In this document: piece by piece, positions 49,686 to 57,748 of the stretch
Layout of the letters: every line of letters begins with the position of its first letter
Position numbering within the stretch: position 1 is the stretch's first letter
DNA from: Aurantimonas sp. HBX-1
Lineage (GTDB): Bacteria > Pseudomonadota > Alphaproteobacteria > Rhizobiales > Rhizobiaceae
Assembly: GCF_021391535.1 (NCBI RefSeq)
Contig: NZ_CP090066.1
Coordinates: 3,423,501 to 3,487,500, forward strand
DNA length: 64,000 nucleotides
Direction of reading: 5' to 3'
Notes under the pieces: generated by a model
Seen by the model: only the letters and a program-made list of their open reading frames with translations
What the model was told of the DNA's origin: nothing
The model's database searches: none
Program-made: the position numbers and the translations under genes

Positions 49686-51179
49686 TCAGAACCTCGGCAG
49701 GTCTGGAAAGGCCACCTGCCCCTTGTGGACGTGCATGCGCCCGAGTTCGGCGCAGCGGTGGAGCTGCGGGAACACCTTGCCGGGGTTGAGCAGGTGCTTG
49801 GCGTCGAAGGCGCATTTGACCCGCTGCTGGTGCTTCAGATCGTCCTCGTTGAACATCTCCGGCATCAGGTCGCGCTTTTCCACGCCCACGCCGTGCTCGC
49901 CGGTCAGCACGCCGCCGACGGCGACGCACAGGCGCAGGATGTCGTTGCCGAATTCCTCGGCCCGGTGCAGCTCGCCCTCCTTGTTGGCGTCGTAGAGGAT
50001 CAGCGGGTGCAGATTGCCATCGCCGGCGTGAAAGACGTTGGCGACGCGCAGGCCGTATTTCTCCGACATCGCCTTCATGCCGGCCAGCACCTTCGGCAGC
50101 TCCTTGCGCGGGATCGTGCCGTCCATGCAGTAGTAATCCGGCGAGATGCGCCCGACCGCCGGGAACGCCGCCTTGCGGCCGGCCCAGAAGGCGGTGCGCT
50201 CCTCGTCCGACTGCGAGACCCGGCAGGTCACCGCGCCGTTGGCATTGGCGATCGCCTCGACCTCGGCGAGGAGATGGTCGACCTCGGCGCCAGGGCCGTC
50301 GAGCTCGACGATCAGCAGCGCCTCGACGTCGCGCGGATAGCCGGCATGGACGAAGTCCTCGGCCGCGTGGATCGCCGGCCGGTCCATCATCTCCATGCCC
50401 CCTGGGATGATGCCCTTGGCGATGATCGCTGCGACGCATTCGCCGGCCTGTTCGGAGGTCGGAAAGCCGATCAGCACGGCGCGCGCCGTCTCCGGCTTCT
50501 GCAGGATGCGCACCGTCACCTCGGTGACGACGCCGAGCAGGCCCTCGGACCCGGTCATCAGGCCGAGCAGATCGTAGCCCTCGGCGTCGAGATGCTTGCC
50601 GCCGAGCCGCATCACCTCGCCCTCGATGGTCACGAATTCGATGCCGAGGACGTTGTTGGCGGTGAGACCGTACTTGAGGCAGTGCACCCCGCCGGAGTTC
50701 TCCGCGACGTTGCCGCCGATCGAGCAGGCAATCTGCGAGGAGGGATCCGGCGCGTAGTAGAAGCCCCGGCCTTCGACAGCCTTGGTGATGCCGAGATTGG
50801 TGACGCCCGGCTGCACCACGGCGCAGCGGTTGTCGTAGTCGATCTCGATGACCTTGTTGAACTTCGACAGGACGAGCAGCACCCCGTCCTCGAGCGGCAG
50901 GGCGCCGCCGGAGAGCGAGGTTCCCGATCCGCGCGGCACCACCGGAATGTCGTTGGCGTGGCAATAGGCGAGGACCGCCGCGACCTGGGCCACCGTGTCC
51001 GGCAGCACGACGACGAGCGGCATCTGGCGATAGGCGGTGAGGCCGTCGGATTCGAAGACCGCCATCTCGTTGGCCGCGTCGACGACACCCTCACCGGGCA
51101 CGATCGCCCGCAGGGCGGCAACGATAGCCGCGCGGCGCGATAGGATCGCCTGCGACGGCTTGGGCATCATGACCGACAT
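49686..51179 (-). CDS. glcD: Glycolate oxidase catalytic subunit GlcD
   Basis: The FAD-linked catalytic subunit of glycolate oxidase (497 residues), FAD_binding_4 plus FAD-oxidase_C. It has VPRGSGTSLSGGALP, CSIGGNVAENSGGVHCLKYG, VFHAGDGNLHPLILYD and VLTGEHGVGVEKRDLM near the C-terminus, all family hallmarks. It is the first glc gene; the promoter is probably in the 66 nt upstream or before the DUF3422 gene on the same strand. Confidence 0.95.
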   Translation of the reverse strand: MSVMMPKPSQAILSRRAAIVAALRAIVPGEGVVDAANEMAVFESDGLTAYRQMPLVVVLPDTVAQVAAVLAYCHANDIPVVPRGSGTSLSGGALPLEDGVLLVLSKFNKVIEIDYDNRCAVVQPGVTNLGITKAVEGRGFYYAPDPSSQIACSIGGNVAENSGGVHCLKYGLTANNVLGIEFVTIEGEVMRLGGKHLDAEGYDLLGLMTGSEGLLGVVTEVTVRILQKPETARAVLIGFPTSEQAGECVAAIIAKGIIPGGMEMMDRPAIHAAEDFVHAGYPRDVEALLIVELDGPGAEVDHLLAEVEAIANANGAVTCRVSQSDEERTAFWAGRKAAFPAVGRISPDYYCMDGTIPRKELPKVLAGMKAMSEKYGLRVANVFHAGDGNLHPLILYDANKEGELHRAEEFGNDILRLCVAVGGVLTGEHGVGVEKRDLMPEMFNEDDLKHQQRVKCAFDAKHLLNPGKVFPQLHRCAELGRMHVHKGQVAFPDLPRF

Positions 51180-51245
51180 GCACTCACTCCCGATTAAGCC
51201 CGAAACTAGGCGTCCGGCCGGGCCGCGTCCACCGGTGGCGCGGCG

Positions 51246-52547
51246 TCAATGCCCGTCCTCGCCGCTGCCCTTCATGTGGGTGATGCGCAGCCGCCGGACG
51301 ACGAGCCAGACGATCAGCAGCGCGACCGGGACGAACAGGGCGGTCAGCAGCGTCGCCGACACCGGCGAACCCTCGTGCTCGATCGCTTTTGCGATATAGC
51401 CGAACAGGCTGACGACGTAGTAGCCGATCGCAGCCACCGACAGGCCCTCGACGGTCTGCTGGAGCCGCAACTGCAGCCGCGCCCGACGGTCCATCGAGGC
51501 CAGGAGGTCGCGGTTCTGGTGCTCCAGCTCGACGTCGATGCGGGTGCGCAGCAGGTTTGCGGCGCGGCTGAGCTTCTCCGAAAGGCTCGCCTGTCGCTCC
51601 TCGATGGCACGGCAGGTGCGCATGGCCGGGCCCATGCGGCGCTTCAGGAACGCGCTCCAGCTCTCCTGGCCGACGATCGGCTGCTCGCCGACGGCGCCCA
51701 GCCGCTCGCGCACGATCTCGTCATAGGCGCGGCTTGCGCCGAACCGATAGAGGACCGAGGCGGCCGACGCCTCGACCTGCGCGGCGGCGAGCGTGATCTC
51801 CTGCAACAGATTGCGGCTGTCCTCGGCGCCGCTCGTCATCTCCTCGGTGATCGTCATCAGCTGGCCCTCCAGCGCCTGGATCGCGGGGCCGACCGACTGG
51901 GCGAGCGGCAGGCCGAGCAGCGCCAGCGTGCGGTAGATCTCGATTTCGACAAGACGCATTGCGAGCGCGCCGGCCCGCGGCGGGGGCAGGTCGTCGGCAA
52001 GCACCAGCATCCGCGTCAATCCGTCGCCGTCCTGGCGAAAGTCAGTGGCGGCGCGGGCCAGCCCGCCCTCCATCGTCGAGAAGCAGAAGCTGGTCTTGTC
52101 GAAGCTTTCGAGCGCCGCCTGCCCCGCCGCGTCGTCGGGTCGCAGCTCGACGCGCACGCCCGCGATGAACAGCCCCGGCGCCCGGAACCCGGAGCCGAAC
52201 GGGTGCCCGTCCACCGCCTCGCCGAAGCGCTCCGGCGGCGGCCCGTCCCAGGAATAGGTGGAGAATTCGGTGTGAAGCTCCCAGCGCAGCTTGCCCCTGC
52301 CGAAGGCGAAGGAATGCGTCCGGGCTCCTTCCGCCGGCGGCGGCACACCCTGGCGCAGCGATAGCTCCGAAAGCACCGCAAGGTCGGATTCGCCATGGTC
52401 GTCGATCATGAAGGCGAGAACGACCAAAACGCGCGGCGGCTTGATCAGGGGGAACGGACGGGCGTGCAGTTCCCCGAGCACGGCCGCGCGACGCGGATCC
52501 GACGGGAAACGATCCACAGAGGCCTTTCGCAATGTGATCTCGCTCAT
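51246..52547 (-). CDS. DUF3422 family membrane-anchored protein
   Basis: A 433-residue protein of unknown function found in many proteobacteria. It has ELHARPFPLIKPPRVLVVLAF, FMIDDHGESDL and GRGKLRWELHTEFSTYSW in the N-terminal half, a long helical middle, and two C-terminal membrane helices (about 365-385 and 395-415). ATG 52545-52547 (MSEITLRK) is used, with GGGG upstream. It sits between glcD (same strand, 66 nt) and the divergent lactate genes. This suggests a supporting role in 2-hydroxyacid oxidation at the membrane, but that is inference. Confidence 0.88.
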   Translation of the reverse strand: MSEITLRKASVDRFPSDPRRAAVLGELHARPFPLIKPPRVLVVLAFMIDDHGESDLAVLSELSLRQGVPPPAEGARTHSFAFGRGKLRWELHTEFSTYSWDGPPPERFGEAVDGHPFGSGFRAPGLFIAGVRVELRPDDAAGQAALESFDKTSFCFSTMEGGLARAATDFRQDGDGLTRMLVLADDLPPPRAGALAMRLVEIEIYRTLALLGLPLAQSVGPAIQALEGQLMTITEEMTSGAEDSRNLLQEITLAAAQVEASAASVLYRFGASRAYDEIVRERLGAVGEQPIVGQESWSAFLKRRMGPAMRTCRAIEERQASLSEKLSRAANLLRTRIDVELEHQNRDLLASMDRRARLQLRLQQTVEGLSVAAIGYYVVSLFGYIAKAIEHEGSPVSATLLTALFVPVALLIVWLVVRRLRITHMKGSGEDGH

Positions 52548-52683
52548 TTCCAGCCCCCTTGCCGTGCGGCTCTTGCTAGCCGAAGCCGGGGACGGATACC
52601 AAGACTGATTTGCGCCGGCGGCAAAACCGGACCAGAACAGAAGCATGACACAAGCGGGGATCGGACTCCGCCAGGAGAAGCCT

Positions 52684-53466
52684 TTGAACGAGAATGCCGT
52701 TCGCCACGACAACCCGCCGCGCGTCGCGCTGTTCGTCACCTGCCTCGTCGATCTCTTCCGGCCGAGCGTCGGCTTCGCGGCGATCAAGCTGCTCGAGGAA
52801 GCCGGCTGCGCGGTCAGCGTGCCCACGGCGCAGACCTGCTGCGGTCAGCCGACCTACAATTCCGGCGACCGCGCCGATACCCGCGCCATCGCCGAGCAGG
52901 TGATCGCGGCGTTCGAGGACTTCGACCATGTCGTCGCCCCGTCCGGCTCCTGCGCCGCGATGCTGAAGAAGCATTATCCCGAGCTCTTCGCCGGCGATCC
53001 GGCCTGGGAAGATCGCGTCGCCGCCTTTTCCGGGAAGGTCCACGAACTCGTCAGCTTCCTCACCGACGTGCGCGGCATGACCGCCGTCGCGGCAGCGGTT
53101 TCCGGAACCGCGACCTATCACGACTCCTGCTCGGGACTGCGCGAGCTCGGCGTCAAGCGCCAGCCGCGGCTGCTGCTGGAGAGCGTCGAGGGGCTGGAGC
53201 TCGCCGAGCTGAAGGACGCCGAGGTGTGCTGCGGCTTCGGCGGCACGTTCTGCGTCAAGTACCCGGACATTTCCAACGCCATCGTCACCAAGAAGGCCCG
53301 CAATGTCGGGATGAGCGGTGCCGACATGCTGCTGGCCGGCGACCTCGGTTGCCTGATGAACATGGACGGCAAGCTGAAGCGCGAGGGCATCGCCGTCGAG
53401 GTCCGGCACGTGGCGGAAGTGCTGGCCGGCATGACCGACACGCCGCCGATCGGCGGCAGGCTGTGA
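52684..53466 (+). CDS. lutA: Lactate utilization (Fe-S)-binding subunit LutA/LldE
   Basis: The CCG-domain subunit of the LutABC (LldEFG) L-lactate oxidation complex, 260 residues. It has two CCG domains: RVALFVTCLVDLFRPS with AQTCCGQPTYNSG, and TYHDSCSGLRELG with EVCCGFGGTFCVKY. TTG 52684 is chosen because AGGAG lies 6 nt upstream and the product length fits; ATG 52645 in the same frame is the alternative. It is divergent from the DUF3422 gene, with 136 nt between for promoters. Confidence 0.92.
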   Translation: MNENAVRHDNPPRVALFVTCLVDLFRPSVGFAAIKLLEEAGCAVSVPTAQTCCGQPTYNSGDRADTRAIAEQVIAAFEDFDHVVAPSGSCAAMLKKHYPELFAGDPAWEDRVAAFSGKVHELVSFLTDVRGMTAVAAAVSGTATYHDSCSGLRELGVKRQPRLLLESVEGLELAELKDAEVCCGFGGTFCVKYPDISNAIVTKKARNVGMSGADMLLAGDLGCLMNMDGKLKREGIAVEVRHVAEVLAGMTDTPPIGGRL

Positions 53467-53554
53467 GCGACTGATCGCCGCCGAACCGTTCCCGCCCTTC
53501 GTCCGAAGCTGTCACGACCGCAGCCGCGACCCCGATTTCCGATAGGCCCGCCCG

Positions 53555-54982
53555 ATGCAGATCACCTCGCAGACCTTCAAGGCCAATTCCGTCAAGGCGC
53601 TCGCCGACGTCGACCTGCAGCGGGCGCTGGGCAATGTCGAGCGCGGCTTCATCGACAAGCGGCAGAAGGCGGTCGACGCCCTGCCCGAGTTCGACGCGCT
53701 GCGCGACAACGCGGTGGCGATCAAGAACCACACGCTGAAGCACCTCGACCTCTATATCGAGGCCTATGTCGCCAAGGTGCAGGCCTCGGGCGGCATCGTG
53801 CACTTCGCCGAGGATGCCGACCACGCCAACCAGATCTTCCTCGACATCGCCCGGCGCCGGAAGGCGAAGACCGTCACCAAGGGCAAGACGATGATCTCCG
53901 AGGAGATCGGGCTCAACGCCTTCCTCGAGAAGAACGGCATCGTGCCGATCGAGACCGATCTCGGCGAGTACATCATTCAGCTGCGCGGCGAGCACCCGAG
54001 CCACATCATCGCCCCGGCCGTCCACGTCAACCGCGATCAGGTGGAAGCCGATTTCCGCCGGGTCCATGTCGACCTCGACCCGATGCGCAGCTTGGTCGAG
54101 CCGGAGATGCTGCTGGGCGAAGCGCGGCAGATCCTGCGCCAGAAATACGGCGAGGCCGACATCGGCGTCACCGGCGCGAACTTCCTGATCGCCGAGACCG
54201 GCTCGTCGGTCATCGTCACCAACGAGGGCAATGGCGACCTCACCCAGTTGCTCGGCAAGTGCCACGTCGTGCTCGCCTCGATCGAGAAGCTGGTGCCGAC
54301 GCTGGAGGACATGGCGCAGATCCTGCGGGTCCTGGCGCGCTCGGCCACCGGCCAGGACATGAGCGTCTACACGACGCTGTCGACCGGGCCGAAGCGCCCC
54401 GAGGATCCGGACGGGCCGGAGGAGTACCACGTCATCCTCCTCGACAACGGCCGCTCCAACATGCTCGGCACCGAATTCGAGGACATGCTGCGCTGTATCC
54501 GCTGCGGCGCCTGCATGAACCACTGCCCGGTCTATCACGCGGTCGGCGGCCACTCCTACGGCTGGGTCTATCCGGGCCCGATGGGCGCGGTGCTCACCCC
54601 GTCGCTGATCGGGGTCGAGAAGGCCGGGCACCTGCCGAACGCCTCGACCTTCTGCGGCCGCTGCGAAAGCGTCTGCCCGATGCGCATCCCGCTGCCGAAG
54701 ATGATGCGGCACTGGCGCGAGAAGGAGTTCGAGAGCCACCTGCAGCCGACGACGCAGCGCGCCGGGCTCGGCGTCTGGGCGTTCTTCGCGCGGCATCCGA
54801 AGCTCTACCGGGCGGCGGTGTCGATCGCCATGCCGCTCCTGAAGCGTGCAGGGGGATCGAAGCGCCGCTTCACCTCGCTGCCGCTCGCCGGCGGCTGGAC
54901 GAAATGGCGTGACCTGCCGGCGCCGGAGGGCAAGACCTTCATGCAGCAATACGCGGCGCGCACCAACGGAGCCGGCCGATGA
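53555..54982 (+). CDS. lutB: Lactate utilization iron-sulfur subunit LutB/LldF
   Basis: The 475-residue iron-sulfur subunit of the LutABC complex. The N-terminal LUD domain includes VTKGKTMISEEIGLN and GVTGANFLIAETGSSV. Two ferredoxin-type motifs follow: CIRCGACMNHCP (Cys 314, 317, 320, 324) and CGRCESVCP (Cys 367, 370, 374). It starts 88 nt after lutA and overlaps lutC by 4 nt (ATGA). No lactate permease or LldR-type regulator is in the window. Confidence 0.94.
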   Translation: MQITSQTFKANSVKALADVDLQRALGNVERGFIDKRQKAVDALPEFDALRDNAVAIKNHTLKHLDLYIEAYVAKVQASGGIVHFAEDADHANQIFLDIARRRKAKTVTKGKTMISEEIGLNAFLEKNGIVPIETDLGEYIIQLRGEHPSHIIAPAVHVNRDQVEADFRRVHVDLDPMRSLVEPEMLLGEARQILRQKYGEADIGVTGANFLIAETGSSVIVTNEGNGDLTQLLGKCHVVLASIEKLVPTLEDMAQILRVLARSATGQDMSVYTTLSTGPKRPEDPDGPEEYHVILLDNGRSNMLGTEFEDMLRCIRCGACMNHCPVYHAVGGHSYGWVYPGPMGAVLTPSLIGVEKAGHLPNASTFCGRCESVCPMRIPLPKMMRHWREKEFESHLQPTTQRAGLGVWAFFARHPKLYRAAVSIAMPLLKRAGGSKRRFTSLPLAGGWTKWRDLPAPEGKTFMQQYAARTNGAGR

Positions 54983-55653
54983 GCGCCTCGACCCGCGACG
55001 CCATTCTCGGCCGCATCCGCCGCGCCAATGGCGGCCGGCCGCATGATCCCGAGCGCCAGCGGGTGGTCGACGCGCGGCTCGCCGGCAAGGCGCCCGGCAT
55101 CGTGCCGCAGCGGGGGCAGCTGCCGAAGGACCAGCAGGTGGCGCTGTTCATCGCCATGGCCGAGAAGGTCCACGCCACGACGGCGCGGATCGGCGGCTAT
55201 GGCGAACTCCCCGCGGAAGTGTCGCGCTGGCTCCGGGAGAACAATTTCCCCGCCGACCTGCGGCTCTGCGAGGATCCGCGCATCGCCGGCGCGGACTTTG
55301 GCGCCACCGCCCTGACCATCCGGCGCGGCGCCAGCGACGGCAACGATCTCAACGCCCTGTCGCATGCCGAGGCGGGAATCGCCGAGACCGGCACGCTGTG
55401 CCTCGTCTCGGGGCCGGAGAACCCGACCAGCCTCAACTTCCTGCCGGAGAACCACATCGTGGTGATCCGCGCGGCCGACATCGAGGGCGACATGGAGGCG
55501 CTGTTTCCTGCCCTGCGCCAGCGCTACGGCGAGGGCACGATGCCGCGCTCGGTGAACTTCATCACCGGGCCCTCGCGCTCCGGCGACATCGAACAGGTGC
55601 TGCTGCTCGGCGCCCACGGGCCGCGGGCGCTGCATATCGTCATCGTCGACTGA
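54979..55653 (+). CDS. lutC: Lactate utilization protein LutC/LldG
   Basis: The LUD-domain subunit of LutABC, 224 residues. It has SHAEAGIAETGTLCLVSG, ENHIVVIRAADIEGDMEALFP and the C-terminal VNFITGPSRSGDIEQVLLLGAHGPRAL, which is the family signature. Its ATG overlaps the lutB stop. It ends the lut operon; a LysE gene follows after 76 nt and is probably separate. Confidence 0.94.
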   Translation: MSASTRDAILGRIRRANGGRPHDPERQRVVDARLAGKAPGIVPQRGQLPKDQQVALFIAMAEKVHATTARIGGYGELPAEVSRWLRENNFPADLRLCEDPRIAGADFGATALTIRRGASDGNDLNALSHAEAGIAETGTLCLVSGPENPTSLNFLPENHIVVIRAADIEGDMEALFPALRQRYGEGTMPRSVNFITGPSRSGDIEQVLLLGAHGPRALHIVIVD

Positions 55654-55729
55654 CGGGCGGGCAGCGATCGGGTCTTGACCGGGCCGGCGGGCGGTGGATT
55701 GCTGGCGGCGTCCCGCTGGAGATGCCGCC

Positions 55730-56380
55730 ATGCCCGTCGAACCCGCCACCCTTGCCGGCTTCGCCCTCGCCTCGCTGGTCGTGCTGGCGATTCCCGGCCC
55801 CACCATCGTGATGGTCGTCGGCCAGGCGCTGGCGCACGGGCGGTCGGTCGCCCTGGCGAGCATTGCCGGTGTCGGTCTCGGCGACCTCCTCTCCGCCAGC
55901 CTGTCGCTGGCCGGCGTCGGCGTCCTGCTCTCGGCCTCAGCGACGGGGTTCATGCTGCTGAAATGGGCGGGCGCGGCCTATCTCGTATGGATGGGGATTC
56001 GCCTGTGGCGCTCGCAGCCGTCGCTGCCGCCGGGCGTCGAAGCCGACGACTTTGCGCCGGCCCGCGGGCTTTCGGCCCGGGTGTTCCGTGACGCGTTCCT
56101 GGTGACGCTGTTCAACCCGAAGGGCATCGTCTTCTTCGTGGCCTTCGTGCCGCAGTTCATCGATCCGGGCCGCGCCTACGCCCCGCAGGCCGCGACCCTC
56201 GTGGCGGTCTTCGTCGCCCTCGGCATCGCCAATGCGCTGGCCTACGTGCTGATGGCGGCGGGAGCGCGCGACCTGGTGCGCCGGAAGCGATTCCTGCGCG
56301 GCCTCAACCGGCTCGGCGGCACCTGCCTCGTCGCGGCCGGGATCGCCGCCGCCCTCGCCCGGCGGCCGGCACTGCCCTGA
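55730..56380 (+). CDS. LysE/RhtB family amino acid exporter
   Basis: A 216-residue integral membrane protein with about six helices. The family signature is clear: VLAIPGPTIVMVVGQALAHGR near the N-terminus, KWAGAAYLVWMGIRLWRS, and FLVTLFNPKGIVFFVAFVPQFI. ATG 55730 has GGAG 8 nt upstream. The substrate (homoserine, threonine, lysine or other) cannot be told from sequence. It is a single gene, followed directly by an EcfG promoter. Confidence 0.9.
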   Translation: MPVEPATLAGFALASLVVLAIPGPTIVMVVGQALAHGRSVALASIAGVGLGDLLSASLSLAGVGVLLSASATGFMLLKWAGAAYLVWMGIRLWRSQPSLPPGVEADDFAPARGLSARVFRDAFLVTLFNPKGIVFFVAFVPQFIDPGRAYAPQAATLVAVFVALGIANALAYVLMAAGARDLVRRKRFLRGLNRLGGTCLVAAGIAAALARRPALP

Positions 56381-56399
56381 GAAGATCCGCGTCCGGCAC

Positions 56400-56424
56400 G
56401 GAACGTCGCGCGAGCCGCACCGTT
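56400..56424 (+). promoter_or_regulatory. EcfG-type general stress promoter of the small acidic protein gene
   Basis: GGAAC (56400-56404) - 16 nt - CGTT (56421-56424). An exact match to the EcfG consensus GGAAC-N16/17-CGTT, 28 nt before the ATG at 56453 and 19 nt after the LysE stop. Confidence 0.83.
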
Positions 56425-56452
56425 GAATCGCGGACACACAGGAGTTCATGAA

Positions 56453-56680
56453 ATGACGACGCTTCAGCAGCAGGCCGCCGAATCCGCCGGTCCCCGCGAC
56501 CGTTCGCAGGAAGGCCTGGACAAGGGCATCGAACGGGAGACCCCCGACACCGACGAGCGCTCGGCGGAGGACATCGAGGAAGGCCTGATGACCGACGAGG
56601 AAGAGCTCGACGAGGCGCTGGACGAGACGTTCCCGGCTTCCGATCCGGTCTCGCCGAGCCGCATCGACGGCCCGATCTGA
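56453..56680 (+). CDS. Small acidic stress protein with ETFPASDP tail
   Basis: A 75-residue, strongly acidic, probably disordered protein (MTTLQQQAAESAG..., then DEEELDEALDETFPASDPVSPSRI). The LDEALDETFPASDPxS tail recurs at the end of many small alphaproteobacterial proteins of unknown function. ATG 56453 has AGGAG 8 nt upstream; an in-frame ATG at 56423 would start inside the promoter. An exact EcfG promoter precedes it, so it is very likely a general-stress gene. Confidence 0.85.
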   Translation: MTTLQQQAAESAGPRDRSQEGLDKGIERETPDTDERSAEDIEEGLMTDEEELDEALDETFPASDPVSPSRIDGPI

Positions 56681-56871
56681 ACCGAGGCGCCGGCCCGGGC
56701 GTCACCCGCTCGGCCGTACTCTCTTGGCGCTCCCGACACGGCGTCGCCGCCGGTCGGGACCGTCTCGCGCCAGCTCCCCGCCGGGGACTGATCTCCCGGT
56801 CGGATCGCCGCCCTGCCCCTCGACCCCTCCGGCAAGTTCCGGCATGAGGGGGCGCAGCAGCGGGGAACATC

Positions 56872-57618
56872 ATGCCGAGCCACGACTTCAAGAGCCCCCG
56901 ACTTCACGTCGACGCCGACCTTGCCGCCGCGGAAGCCGTGCCGGCGACGCCCGTCCAGGCCAACTACCTCCTCAACGTGCTGCGGCTCGCCGAAGGGGAC
57001 AGCATCCTCGCCTTCAACGGTCGCGACGGCGAATGGCGTTGCGAGCTTCGCAAACCCGCCAAGAAGAAGCTCGATCTCCTGCCGGTGGAGCGGGTGCGCC
57101 TGCAGACCCCCGCCCCGGACCTTCTCTACCTCTTTGCGCCGCTGAAGCACGCCCGGCTCGACTACATGGTCCAGAAGGCCGTGGAGATGGGCGCCGGCAC
57201 GCTGCAGCCGGTGATGACGCAGCACGTCCAGACGTCGCGGATCAATATCGACCGGATGCGCGCCAACGCCATCGAGGCCGCCGAGCAGTGCGGCATCCTG
57301 TCCATCCCCGAGTGCCGCGAGCCGGTCGGCTTCGCTCAATTCCTCGCCGGCTGGGACACGGCGCGGCGCCTCGTCTTCTGCGACGAGCGCGAGGATGCCG
57401 AGAGCCCGATCGACACGCTGCGGGCCATGCCGGCCAGCCCGCTCGCGCTCCTCGTCGGGCCGGAGGGCGGATTTTCCGAGGACGAGCGGGCGACGTTGCG
57501 GGCGCTGCCCTTCGTCACCGTGATGTCGCTCGGCCCCCGGATCCTGCGCGCCGACACGGCGGCGGTCGCGGCGCTCGCGGTGCTGCAGGCCTCGGTCGGG
57601 GACTGGCGCCAAGGATAA
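56872..57618 (+). CDS. rsmE: 16S rRNA (uracil(1498)-N(3))-methyltransferase RsmE
   Basis: A SPOUT methyltransferase that methylates U1498 of 16S rRNA, 248 residues. It has an N-terminal PUA-like region (HYLL-type YLLNVLRLAEGD) and KHARLDYMVQKAVEMGAGTL, then the trefoil-knot SAM site LLVGPEGGFSEDE and SLGPRILRADTA. ATG 56872 follows a 190-nt gene-free stretch. gshA begins 130 nt downstream; the pair rsmE-gshA is conserved in Hyphomicrobiales. Confidence 0.95.
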   Translation: MPSHDFKSPRLHVDADLAAAEAVPATPVQANYLLNVLRLAEGDSILAFNGRDGEWRCELRKPAKKKLDLLPVERVRLQTPAPDLLYLFAPLKHARLDYMVQKAVEMGAGTLQPVMTQHVQTSRINIDRMRANAIEAAEQCGILSIPECREPVGFAQFLAGWDTARRLVFCDEREDAESPIDTLRAMPASPLALLVGPEGGFSEDERATLRALPFVTVMSLGPRILRADTAAVAALAVLQASVGDWRQG

Positions 57619-57748
57619 GGGTTCGACAGAGGCCGCACCGTCAACCGCAAAGGCTCTTGCGTTCGCGCGCGTCATTGGGCAACCCGTTGCGGTTCCGCCC
57701 GGACCCCGGGGCCCGGTATCGGAAATCGACCGAAGGAAAAGGACTGCC

